From NCBI RefSeq assembly GCF_017565645.3, contig NZ_CP086139.1, positions 62,001-126,000 on the forward strand: a DNA stretch of 64,000 nucleotides, in the 5' to 3' direction. Positions 40,813 to 49,825 of the stretch are shown here, piece after piece; the first letter of the stretch is position 1, and each line of letters opens with the position of its first letter. The position numbers and the translations under genes are program-made. The DNA is from Bradyrhizobium barranii subsp. barranii. GTDB lineage: Bacteria; Pseudomonadota; Alphaproteobacteria; Rhizobiales; Xanthobacteraceae. The notes beneath the pieces are model-generated. The model saw only the letters and a list, made by a program, of their open reading frames with translations, was not told where the DNA came from and searched no databases.

Positions 40813-40835
40813 AAAACCCGGCTCATTGAGCCGGG
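40813..40835 (-). terminator. Rho-independent terminator of the 61-residue gene
   Basis: CCCGGCTC and GAGCCGGG (40817-40824, 40828-40835) flank a three-base loop. On the minus strand TTTTCT follows. The stem overlaps the gene's stop codon. Confidence 0.8.
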
Positions 40836-41008
40836 CCGAAGTCGTGCGGATCGTATTCGTGCACGACCACGACATCGGCATCGTCGAGTTCGTCGCTCGG
40901 CAGCACGCCGTAGGTACCTCCGTCGACCTTGAAGAGAGTGACCGGGACCATCAGGGTGCGGGCGAGCTCGAAAGCGCTGGACTGGGCCAGCGAAAGATCG
41001 TGTGACAT
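40823..41008 (-). CDS. Small acidic plasmid protein (61 aa)
   Basis: ATG 41008 with GGAG upstream reads SLAQSSAFELARTLMVPVTL, then FKVDGGTYGVLPSDELDDAD, ending VHEYDPHDFGPAQ. Strong coding composition, own terminator, and position in the plasmid block support a real gene. Function unknown. Confidence 0.72.
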   Translation of the reverse strand: MSHDLSLAQSSAFELARTLMVPVTLFKVDGGTYGVLPSDELDDADVVVVHEYDPHDFGPAQ

Positions 41009-41928
41009 TTGAGGGCTCCATCTTGAGCGAGGCCGATCCCCGCTCGATGGCGTCAGTGTCCTCAACCGGCCGCGATCACCGCGGAGCCGTAGGCGCAGCG
41101 GCGGCATGCCCTGCATAGCCGACCCCTTGGGGGTTGATCGTGGAAGGCCGGGCGGAGGACCAGGAAAGCCATCCATGGAGAGCGGGATCGAGGCTTGCTC
41201 CGAGTGGTCAGCGCCCAGGGGCGCGCTCTTTTCCCGGCAGCAGATTCAGGCGTCGCCCTCGGCTGCTAGTCTCGCGTCGCGAATTAGGTCAAAGCGAAAA
41301 ATGCGTTAGCGGCGAGGATATTGGCGCGGTGGTCCAATCGGTCATCGCCGCAGGCATCCGTTCGTTGCCGAGTCTCGCTGTCGACTATCGCCTGGATCAC
41401 TCATCGTGCCGCGCGCTTCGGTCCGACTTTCGGACAGAAGCGCGGAGCAGGCAGAAGCAGTAAGCGGCAACGATCGTCACCCGAAGGGCGGAGACGCTTC
41501 GCGGCTCCGGCCGCGAGCGCGCGCTTGCGGCTAGAGCGTGACCGACCGGCAGGGAGGGGCCGCCTAGCACTTCTTACGCTTATGTCCGAATAGGTGACAT
41601 CGGCGGGCTCGACAGTGGCGACGGACCTAAGTGCCGACGCTCGACTCTCTCGGGCGATAGTGATCCACTAACAATAGAGCCGGAGCAGCTGCCGCAGCTC
41701 GTAACGTCGGATCTTCGCCAAGTCATTGTCATTCTGCTTCGGTTTCGTTTGTCTACTTCGTCGCAAGGCAGGCTGGCTTTCGTGTCGCTCGAGCGGAAAT
41801 GGGTTCCAGAAATAACTAATTCAGTATCCAGAGAGACTGCGCTATTTCGGCGCTCAGCTCTGAGCCAGTAGATTATCTCGGCCGGCGACAGCATTAATTT
41901 CGATCCCGAAAAGAGCGTTCGAACCAGA
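41009..41928. other. Gene-poor stretch of about 0.9 kb
   Basis: This marks the left end of the conserved plasmid block. Short frames on both strands (largest on the minus strand at 41580-41894) show no family signature or coding bias. Base composition becomes more AT-rich toward 41.6-41.9 kb. Confidence 0.4.
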
Positions 41929-42718
41929 TCAGCTACCTTCGGCTCCTTTCATGAAGGACGACAGCCAAGGCTTCACTGCTTGGAGCGTTCGGACGTCGCC
42001 CAGTTCATCAAGATCTTCTGGGGAAAGCTTGCCGGTTCCGCTTAGCGTGTTGGTGAGCGCGGACGCCGTCGTAGCCGGCAAGAGTTCTATGATCGCCCGA
42101 GCCAATCCTAATGGTCTCCTTGTCATGATCGGGTGTGCCGAGGATCTCTTCCAGCAGCTTGCTTACGTCGCAACCGGCTCTGCTGAGGGCTTCCGCCTGA
42201 ACAGATTTGAGTTCGACGTTTCCCTGTGTGTCCAAGCGTTCAATGAACAGCAGCGCGTCCTCGCTCAACCCTTCGAAGCTGGATGCAAAGAGGGCATGAA
42301 CCGCCTCCGCCAGGGCACTCGGCAGAGCTGCCAGAAACTGCAGATGAATGGCCTCGAAATCGACTCGGCCTTCCTTGGCATCGTCTCTTACGGCGGCAAA
42401 CTCAGACGCCAGATCGCGGATGGCAGTCCAACCGTCGCCGTACCGCAGCAGTTCGACGATGACCTTGTCGGCGCCTGGATAGGCGAGCACACGCTGTGCC
42501 TGGCGCATTTCATGCTGCCAAATTTCACGAAGATCATCGTCGACCGCTGAGCCGGTCTTTTGCCAGTATTTGAGCACGACTGGCTGGTCGTCGCGCTTGT
42601 CGTGGGCCGAAATGATCGCCGATTTGAGCGGCTCACCACCGGGGGCCGAGAGGTATTGGTCCCCAAGGTCGAACTGATCCGCCAACGGCCGCAGTTTTTT
42701 CAATGTGCTCGGCATCAA
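41929..42718 (-). pseudogene. Fragmentary protein, kinase-like at its N-terminus, probably frameshifted
   Basis: From ATG 42718 a 236-residue frame reads PLADQFDLGDQYLSAPGGEP, then PVVLKYWQKTG and LREIWQHEMRQAQRV, which resembles the N-lobe of a protein kinase (VxxK lysine followed by a helix with a glutamate). No HRD or DFG motif follows. At about 42125 the frame becomes poor, while another frame (41929-42126, LARAIIELLPATTASALTN) takes up coding-like sequence to 41929. The identity is tentative. Confidence 0.35.
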
Positions 42719-43009
42719 CTATGAGCTCAAATGGAGCATCTGCTTTGGCGCGGCGGGCGTTTGCACATGCAATGATTTTCAGTATTCGCAGCCGACTAAC
42801 GATGGCATCGAAATTTGCGTCGGCAACGTCCCGAGCAGCGGGATAGCCTGATTCGGCGAGCTGAATTTAACAAGACTTGCCACCGGCATCCGCCGGTCGC
42901 AGCAGTATGTCTGAAATATCCCCCTGCGAGCCCTTCCGCGTCCGTACTCGCTCTGGTGGCTACCTGCCCTGCCGGGCCGCAGGCAGCCACCCGGCACCGG
43001 TTGAGATTA

Positions 43010-43049
43010 AGCCAGAAAGCCAGAAAGCCAGAAAGCCAGAAAGCCAGAA
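43010..43049. repeat. Tandem octanucleotide repeat, five copies of AGCCAGAA
   Basis: Five exact copies in a row, ending 78 bases before the AbiEi start codon. Tracts of this kind can gain or lose units by slippage. Confidence 0.95.
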
Positions 43050-43127
43050 ATTAGCATTTTATATCAATTACTTATAGATGTACTTGCTGATCCTCATCGC
43101 CTTGAAGGAGCTTTTTTCAGGAAAGGA

Positions 43128-43865
43128 ATGTCCGAAAAATGTCGCATAGTTCGGACGGACGATCTTGCCGTCGACCGAAATTTGCATCATATTTCGGACA
43201 TGCTTGATCAACCAACCACAGACCTCCGGCCGCGGCTCATTGCCCGCATCGACGCAACGCCGACAGAGGTATGGACACCCGGTGATTTCGCTGATCTCGG
43301 TAGTCGCGCGGCCGTCGACAAGACGTTGCAACGTCTCGTTGCGGCTGGCGAGTTGCGCCGCATCGACCGCGGGCTCTACGACCGGCCGCGAAAGAGCAAC
43401 CTCACAGGCAAGCCGATGGTCCCCGACTATCGCGCGGTCATCAGGGCTGTGGCGCGCCGCGACCAGGCCCGCGTCGTGGTCGACGGGATGACTGCCGCGA
43501 ATGATCTCGGCCTCACCACGGCCGTGCCGGCGCGCATCGAGGTCCTGGTCGACGCTCGCCTGAAGCCGATCACGCTTGGAAAGCAGGTCATCCATTTCAA
43601 GTCAGCGGCACCTAGCCGTCTCTATTGGGCCGGACGTCCGGGCATGCGCGTCGTTCAGGCGCTCTATTGGATGCAGGATATGATGACGGGGAAGGAGGAT
43701 CGACAGGCAGTAGAGAACGTTCTCAGCAAGCTGTTCGCAAACCCGCAGCATGGAAAGGAGATTCGCGACGATCTCCGTGCAGGTCTTTCAGCTATGCCGA
43801 TCTGGATGCAGGACTTTCTCAGGCCCTTGCTCGAATCTGACGACGCTGCGGAGGATCACTCGTGA
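43128..43865 (+). CDS. AbiEi-like antitoxin (DUF6088 type)
   Basis: The 245-residue protein (or 220 if it starts at the internal ATG at 43203) has an N-terminal winged helix typical of AbiEi: TPGDFADLGSRAAVDKTLQR, LVAAGELRRIDRGLYDRPR, then a C-terminal domain with VVDGMTAANDLGLTTAVPAR. AbiEi antitoxins repress their operon and counteract the AbiEii nucleotidyltransferase toxin. The next gene starts at GTG 43862, overlapping this stop (GTGA), the usual coupled arrangement. The repeat tract upstream may affect expression. Confidence 0.85.
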   Translation: MSEKCRIVRTDDLAVDRNLHHISDMLDQPTTDLRPRLIARIDATPTEVWTPGDFADLGSRAAVDKTLQRLVAAGELRRIDRGLYDRPRKSNLTGKPMVPDYRAVIRAVARRDQARVVVDGMTAANDLGLTTAVPARIEVLVDARLKPITLGKQVIHFKSAAPSRLYWAGRPGMRVVQALYWMQDMMTGKEDRQAVENVLSKLFANPQHGKEIRDDLRAGLSAMPIWMQDFLRPLLESDDAAEDHS

Positions 43866-44905
43866 GTGGTGCAGCCTACAAGGAGGTCATCTCCGCCGCA
43901 CCCGGCGAGAAGCTCGATCTTTTCCTGACGACGGCGAACCGGCTCGGTGCGCCGATCGGAAACGTCGAGAAGGATTTTTGGGTCTGCTGGACCCTCAATG
44001 CACTCTATCACGAACGGCCCGCAGGAGGTCCGCGCCTTCTCTTCAAGGGCGGGACGTCGCTATCGAAGGCCTACGGGCTGATCGAAAGATTTTCCGAAGA
44101 CATCGATGTAACGGTGTTTCGCAACGATCTCAACGAGTCTGCTTCCGTCGAAGAACTCGAGATCCTGTCGAACAAGAAACGCCGCACTCGGCTGGATGCG
44201 ATCAGGGACGCTTGCCGTAGCTACATTAGCGGTCCGCTATACGCTTTCCTGACCGAACATCTCGCCGAAGCGACAAGTGGACGCGGACGTGTCGAGATCG
44301 ACGAGTCGGATGCCGACGGGCAGACGCTTCTCGTCTGGTATCCCGAGGTCGAGCCGCGTGACGAGGCCTATGTGCGGCCGGCAGTGCGAATCGAGTCCGG
44401 AGCGAAGTCGGCGCTTGACCCTAACCACCCCGCGAATATCCGTCCTTACATTGCCGACGACGTGGCAGGCCTCGAATTGACGGTGCCGAACGTCACGACG
44501 ATCGACGCCGAGCGCACGTTCTGGGACAAAATCGTGATCGCTCACGGGCTGCGCCGCTGGTTCGAGCGCCGCGGTGACCTGCGCCAGGAAGGCCAGCGCA
44601 TTTCGCGGCACTTCTACGACCTGTATTGCCTTTTCGCCTCCGACGTCGGCCGGTCGGCGGTCAAAGATGCCGAATTGGGGCCCGACTGCGTCCGTCATGC
44701 TCTCATGTTCTTCAACCGGCCTGATTACGATCTCGTCTCGGCCGTGACCGGATCGTTCGCGCTCGTGCCGACCGCCGCAATGATCGATGCGCTTGCGCGT
44801 GACTATGCGAACATGACACCAATGATCTTCGGCGAGGCTCCTCAGTTCGAGCAGATCCTCGCGTCGATGGACGAGATTGAACGCGCGGTGAATAGGGCGC
44901 GCTAG
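43862..44905 (+). CDS. AbiEii/AbiGii nucleotidyltransferase toxin
   Basis: The 347-residue protein carries the AbiEii nucleotidyltransferase motif GGTSLSKAYG followed by SEDIDVTVF (the metal-binding Asp pair), near residues 64-85, then a C-terminal helical region with TFWDKIVIAHGLRR and ISRHFYDLYCLF. AbiEii-family toxins transfer nucleotides to tRNA or other targets and cause abortive infection or plasmid maintenance. Starts at GTG 43862, coupled to the antitoxin. Intact. Confidence 0.92.
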   Translation: MSGAAYKEVISAAPGEKLDLFLTTANRLGAPIGNVEKDFWVCWTLNALYHERPAGGPRLLFKGGTSLSKAYGLIERFSEDIDVTVFRNDLNESASVEELEILSNKKRRTRLDAIRDACRSYISGPLYAFLTEHLAEATSGRGRVEIDESDADGQTLLVWYPEVEPRDEAYVRPAVRIESGAKSALDPNHPANIRPYIADDVAGLELTVPNVTTIDAERTFWDKIVIAHGLRRWFERRGDLRQEGQRISRHFYDLYCLFASDVGRSAVKDAELGPDCVRHALMFFNRPDYDLVSAVTGSFALVPTAAMIDALARDYANMTPMIFGEAPQFEQILASMDEIERAVNRAR

Positions 44906-44949
44906 CAAACGAGCAGAATTTCGACAACCTCCGATGATAGGATCAAATC

Positions 44950-46050
44950 ATGGATAAGGCTTCGGAGAACATCCCGGTGCGACTGCCCGATCCCGCCTCG
45001 ATCGAGGCGGTTCTCGCACGTCTTCCGGCCGGAGCTGATGAAGCGGCGCTGGCGGCCGCGCTCACAGAGGCGTTTCCGGGATTTCCGTTTTCGACGGCGG
45101 ACACTGACGACCAGTATTGGCGCGACACGCGCTCGGTGATCGCCGCCGACGGGACACGGATCGCAGAATACCGGCCATGGATGGAAGCCGAGCTTGCCAA
45201 GGACAACGGCGATATTGGCGCCGTTTGGACGCGATTGCGTGGGAGCGACCTTCATATCTCGGAATGGCATGGCAATAGCGTGTACGCCTTCGCGCCAACT
45301 GGACCGGGCGCGGCGGACTATGTGCAAATCCGTCTCGGCCGGGAAGTCGAATGGCGTGCGGGACCGATCGTCAATCCGACATACCACCCTTGGGGCAAGG
45401 ACGAATTGCTCGATCCGTCATGGATCACGCACGAAGATATCTCAGACGACAAGATACTCGCTGGGCCGCTCTATCGGATGCTCGGGCGTTCAGGCAGCAA
45501 TGTGACACACGTCCGCAGTTTTCTGACACGGCGCGCCCGCCTCGAGCGCGAGAAACGCGAGGCGCAGCGGCCAGAGATGGAACGCCGTGTGGTGCGTGAA
45601 GTGACACGCCAGGGAACGACCGAGACGCCGTTTCTTGAATTGGTGCCGGACTGGTTCGAGTTCGTGCCACGAGAGAATCGCTTCTTCCAGGATTGGGAAG
45701 AATCAAGTGCTTCGGCCGAGCGGGTCTACGCGCATTGGGCGCTCGACATTTACGACTACGACGATAAAGGCACACGCGAGATCGGATTCGTGCCGCGCCC
45801 GCTGCATCTGCCGAAAGAGAGGCTCATCGCTGGCGACGCCTCGGTTCATATCCTGATGGATCGCGTTGAAGCCATCGACCGTAAGGTCGGCGTCCCATTT
45901 GGTTGGTTCTTCTTGATGACCCATGGTAATCGGGTTGAGCCAGAGGTTGGTCAAGCGATCGCCAAGGGCCTGCGTGACCAGCGCGTGGTCTTACCCGATC
46001 GGGATGCGCGCGTGCTGCTGCGCTGGGCTGAACGATCTTACGGATTCTGA
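44950..46050 (+). CDS. Unknown protein (366 aa) downstream of the AbiE pair
   Basis: It follows the toxin by 44 bases in the same direction. The protein is soluble and rich in aromatic and acidic residues, with no known motif. Landmarks are FPFSTADTDDQYWRDTRS, WHGNSVYAFAPTGPG, a basic helical stretch (LTRRARLEREKREAQRPEME) near residue 200, and PDWFEFVPRENRF. Full coding character to the stop at 46050. It may be cargo of the defence locus or a separate gene. Confidence 0.7.
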   Translation: MDKASENIPVRLPDPASIEAVLARLPAGADEAALAAALTEAFPGFPFSTADTDDQYWRDTRSVIAADGTRIAEYRPWMEAELAKDNGDIGAVWTRLRGSDLHISEWHGNSVYAFAPTGPGAADYVQIRLGREVEWRAGPIVNPTYHPWGKDELLDPSWITHEDISDDKILAGPLYRMLGRSGSNVTHVRSFLTRRARLEREKREAQRPEMERRVVREVTRQGTTETPFLELVPDWFEFVPRENRFFQDWEESSASAERVYAHWALDIYDYDDKGTREIGFVPRPLHLPKERLIAGDASVHILMDRVEAIDRKVGVPFGWFFLMTHGNRVEPEVGQAIAKGLRDQRVVLPDRDARVLLRWAERSYGF

Positions 46051-46224
46051 TAGGACATCGGTGACGCCAAGAACCTGGTAGAGGTTGGTCTCGTTGTCGC
46101 GCTCCAAGCCTTTTCGCATCATCTCTGGCATCAAGATCGCCGCCCGCAGCGCGCCTGGAGACCGCGTTTCTTGGTCAAGCTCACATGGCCCGTAATGATC
46201 GCGGCCGGATCGATGGCGAATGAT

Positions 46225-46395
46225 GGAAGGATCGATGGTCAAAATCGCGCACGCGGGCGCGAAACAATTCTGAATTGTGATCTCCGGATATGCCACTGGC
46301 GGTAATCCCGTTCGAACTCGGCCAGGGTGGCGACGATGCCAAACACCATACGGCCCGATGCCCACGTCTCACCACTCGGCTGGGAGTAAATAAAC
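46225..46395 (-). pseudogene. Serine recombinase (resolvase) remnant
   Basis: On the minus strand a short frame reads GRMVFGIVATLAEFERD, the conserved GRxxFGIxAxLAEFER helix of resolvase/invertase proteins, followed after a break by FRARVRD-like residues. Nothing else of the gene remains. The surrounding 46051-46590 gap holds no other recognised gene, although the minus frame 45991-46365 has some coding-like stretches. Confidence 0.5.
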
Positions 46396-46590
46396 TTCAC
46401 GGGCGAGTATTGATGGCCGATTCCTTCGCGTAGGATTCCGCCCCTACTTCTTCACAAGTACAGGCTTCCATCTGGCGGAAGCCCTCCCAAAATGCCGTGC
46501 CCGCGGGTGGCGCGGTCTGGTCTCCTTCGCTCGGCCAGGTAGCAAAGGTACCCAAGATCCTCTTTCACTCAGCGCTCGCGCGCCGGGATT

Positions 46591-47010
46591 TCATCGCCTG
46601 CGCCGCGCAATCTCATCAGCGACCGCGCTCGCGGCGCGCAAAAGCCGTTCATGCAGGGTCTCGAACATGTCAATGATGTCATCATTTGGTTCATTCCTGC
46701 CCTCTTCGATGGCCTCGACAACCAGTTCGTCGAGAGGCGTTTCCTTCAACTGACCTTTCTCGAGAAGGTATTCGAATAGCCCGTAGCTACTTGGCTCCGA
46801 TTGGATGCGTCCGTCGGAGTTGCACCAAACCCCGAATGTCTGATGCCCCAAAACGGCTTGCTCGACCACCTTCGCCTCCAGTGGGATCAGCGTCCCCCAC
46901 GCCTCGTCCTCTTCATCGACGAATCCCGCCACGTACATCTCTTGCTCCTCAGCGCCTTCATCGCGAGGGCGGAAGAACGGCGTGAGGACGATTCGAGGGG
47001 GCTTTGCCAT
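46591..47010 (-). CDS. Acidic hypothetical protein (139 aa)
   Basis: ATG 47010 is preceded by GGAGAG. The sequence MAKPPRIVLTPFFRPRDEG continues to an acidic alpha/beta protein (TLIPLEAKVVEQAVLGHQTF, EEGRNEPNDDIIDMFETL). No family is recognised. It is a stand-alone gene in a debris-rich region. Confidence 0.55.
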   Translation of the reverse strand: MAKPPRIVLTPFFRPRDEGAEEQEMYVAGFVDEEDEAWGTLIPLEAKVVEQAVLGHQTFGVWCNSDGRIQSEPSSYGLFEYLLEKGQLKETPLDELVVEAIEEGRNEPNDDIIDMFETLHERLLRAASAVADEIARRRR

Positions 47011-47491
47011 AATAATCTCTCCAGGGGGCTCAAGCACCAGTTGCATCAGTACATGGCAGTATCAGGGCCTGCGCCGGACACTGGATCATGCGAAAAATGC
47101 AAACTGTAGCGGCTGCTGTCGGCGCCCCTCGAAATAGCAGTTCGTTCTCTCATTCTTCGCCCTGGCAGTTAAACTATTCTGACGCGCCACCCCGATCGTA
47201 TCGGCCAACCTCTGTCCATCTCCTCGCCTGCCAACAATCGACAACGACTTTGGCCGCCTGAGTGAATCAACCGATATTGCCGTCCAGATCGAACGCGCAA
47301 TACTCGGCAGACGCATCCCGCTCCGGATGAATCCCATCGTCCCGACTGGTGCAGGGGTTCAGTACGGGAGACGAGAGAGTGGAAAGAAAGCCTGCCCATC
47401 GATCTCGACGCCTTTGTTGAGTTCGTTGAGCGAGCTCGCCGCCCGGTACTCCGGTAGCCAATGCGACGCATTCAGCCGATGAGTGCGGACT
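47011..47491. other. Gap of about 0.48 kb with coding-like scraps
   Basis: Short minus-strand stretches (for example NASHWLPEYRAASSLNELNK around 47.4 kb) look like remains of coding sequence but have no start and no family. Confidence 0.3.
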
Positions 47492-48465
47492 TCACGGCGA
47501 CGGACGATAAGGAACCGGATGCGTAGCGGCGAGATCGGAAAATCGCGTGAATTCACCCTGGAATGACAGATTGACAGTGCCAGTCGGCCCGTGGCGCTGC
47601 TTCCCAATAATGATTTCGGCCTTCCCGCGGGATGCCTCGAGCTCTGCCGCCCATTTGATGTGCGCATCGGTCCCGGCCGCCGGTTCCTGACCTTTCAGGT
47701 AATACTCCTCGCGGAAGACAAAAAGCACGACGTCAGCATCCTGTTCGATCGAACCGGACTCCTGCAGGTCCGACAGTTGCGGACGCTTCTCTTCCCGGTT
47801 CTCGACCTGGCGCGACAATTGCGACAAGGCAATGATCGGCACGTTGAGCTCCTTGGCGAGGGCCTTCAGGCCGGTCGTAATCTCGGTCACCTCGCGCACG
47901 CGGTTCGGCGCGGCACGATGGATTGTGCCTGCATGAGTTGAAAATAGTCGACGACGATTAAGTGGAGGCCACGCTGTCGCTTCAAGCGACGGGCGCGCGC
48001 CGCCAACTGGCCGACGGTCACGGCACCGGTCGAATCTATGTACAGCGGAATAAGGCGAATCTCTTGCCGGCGTTGCACGAGGAGCGCGTCGAAATCATTC
48101 TCGGAGATATCCCCGCGCCTGATGTTCGAAGACGAGATCTCCGACTGCTCGGCTATGACACGCGTCGCGAGTTGCTCGGTGGACATCTCAAGCGAGAAGA
48201 AGGCGACAATGCCGCCCGACATCTCCGGCGTAGAACTACTGCCTTCCCGCGGTGCTTGGTAGGCTCGCGCCACGCTGAACGCGATATTCGTAGCGAGCGA
48301 CGTCTTGCCCATGCCAGGCCGCCCGGCAATGATGATGAGATCGGAGGGCTGAAGGCCTCCCATCTTGGCGTCGAGATCTTTAAGGCCGGTAGGAAGGCCT
48401 GAGAGTTTTGCATTGCGCTGGTAGGCGAGCGCCGCCTTGTCGTCGCCAACGTTTTGCATCAACAA
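47492..48465 (-). pseudogene. dnaB: Replicative helicase DnaB fragment, N-terminally truncated and frameshifted
   Basis: The frame from 48465 encodes GLPTGLKDLDAKMGGLQPSD, Walker A IIIAGRPGMGKTSLATNIA, FFSLEMSTEQLA and [12 protein letters not shown]: the RecA-like helicase core. Near 47910 the frame shifts, and [20 protein letters not shown], then [20 protein letters not shown] follow to 47492. The N-terminal primase-binding domain (about 150-200 residues) is missing. It is a copy or relic and not the functional chromosomal gene. Confidence 0.85.
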
Positions 48466-48765
48466 GAATCAAGTTTGTGCTGGAGAGTTTACTGTCGCCG
48501 CGCGCGGGATCGCCACCTTCGTCTTTACAAGATCAACCGAAAACGGGTATTGCACAACGCCCCGAATCGCCCGGTGGCGTCGTGCCCGGAGGTGACGCCC
48601 TGCTTCATTCGTGCCGATTCTCAGCATATCGCGAGGTTGCAGGCCTTCCCGCTATCAAGCCATCGTGAACACTCAGGCGAACACATGTTGACGTGCCGCC
48701 TCGTCTCCGGGCATCTCAGTCGGCAGATCGTACGATGGCTTACGACAGGAGTGGGCTTTGACGTA

Positions 48766-48838
48766 ATGGGAAGACTGAATGACAAAGGCGTTTTGGTGAC
48801 CGGCGGCTCGCGCGGCATTGGGGCAGCGATTGCTCGGC
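48766..48838 (+). pseudogene. N-terminal fragment of a short-chain dehydrogenase
   Basis: ATG 48766 reads GRLNDKGVLVTGGSRGIGAA, the TGxxxGIG cofactor motif of SDR enzymes, then runs directly into RecD2-like sequence in another frame. Only about 25 codons remain. Confidence 0.7.
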
Positions 48839-49351
48839 GGCGTCGGCGCGCGCTCGCTAAACATCGAACTGCAGACGGCTCTGAACCCCGCCGGCGAGCG
48901 CAAGGTCAAGCGCTTTGGTTGGACGTTCGCGCCCGGCGACAAAGTGATGCAGATCGAAAACGATTACGACAAGGAGGTCTATAACGGTGACATCGGTTAT
49001 ATCGACGATGTCAGTTCCGAAGACAGCGAACTCACCGCAAGCTTCGACGGCCGCTCGGTCATTTATGAGTTTGGCGAGCTCGACACGCTGGTGCCGGCTT
49101 ACGCAGCAACTATCCATAAGAGCCAGGGTTCGGAATACCCTGCCGTAGTGATCCCGGTGATGACGCAGCACTACACCATGCTGCAACGAAACCTGCTCTA
49201 TACCGGCGTCACCCGGGGCAAGAAGCTGGTCGTGCTGGTCGGTCAGAAGAAAGCCGTTGCCATCGCGGTTCGCAACGTTTCCGGGCGGCGAAGGTGGTCG
49301 AAATTGAACGAGTGGCTGGCGTCAAGAATAGCATCGATGCCGACAAGATGA
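48818..49351 (+). pseudogene. C-terminal fragment of a RecD2-like helicase
   Basis: Beginning near GARSLNIELQTALNP, the frame gives FAPGDKVMQIENDYDKEVYN, GDIGYIDDV, then YAATIHKSQGSEYPAVVIP and LYTGVTRGKKLVVLVG, the C-terminal RecD2/UvrD-like motifs IV-VI. The first several hundred residues are absent. Its 5' edge is fused to the SDR scrap near 48830-48840, an illegitimate junction. Confidence 0.82.
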
Positions 49352-49360
49352 GGGCCGACT

Positions 49361-49738
49361 ATGAATGCGGGCAAAGCGCATAAGATTTGGATCGAACAGT
49401 GCGAAGCGGCTCAAACGATCAAGGCGCGATTCGGGCTCACGGCGGCCTTCGACTACCTTGTCGGTGAGAAGTTGATGAGTTTTACCAGTACTGCCTCCAG
49501 ACATCCCGACTTCGCGCGGGAACTGCCGCGGTTTGTTTCCGAGGTGAGACGCATGTTCGCGCCGGATGAGATCGGCGCACAGTTGGCGCAAATCGAGCGT
49601 TCGCAAAACGAAAGGAATGTCGATGTTTTGGAGGAGGATGATCTTCTGCCGGAGAGTCCGGCCGCAGTCGCGGAGTGCGTTCAGCAGTTCATGCGGGTCA
49701 AGGAGTTGCTGACCGCGCCCATGCTCGGTACTTCGTGA
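49361..49738 (+). CDS. Hypothetical protein (125 aa) following the RecD2 fragment
   Basis: Ten bases after the RecD2 stop, ATG 49361 begins a helical protein (MNAGKAHKIWIEQCEAAQTI, FDYLVGEKLMSFTSTASRHP) with an acidic C-terminus. It probably formed an operon with the once-complete recD2. No known domain was recognised. Confidence 0.6.
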   Translation: MNAGKAHKIWIEQCEAAQTIKARFGLTAAFDYLVGEKLMSFTSTASRHPDFARELPRFVSEVRRMFAPDEIGAQLAQIERSQNERNVDVLEEDDLLPESPAAVAECVQQFMRVKELLTAPMLGTS

Positions 49739-49825
49739 CAGAATGGCGAATTACATCTCGATGTGGCGCGCGGCTCACCCCCAAAATCGCGGACATTTCC
49801 GGTGGGATCATAAGGTCTCACCGTC

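Noticed and set aside
43010..43049. Octanucleotide tract as CRISPR or iteron origin
   Set aside because: Units are directly abutting with no spacers, and no replication initiator gene is adjacent.
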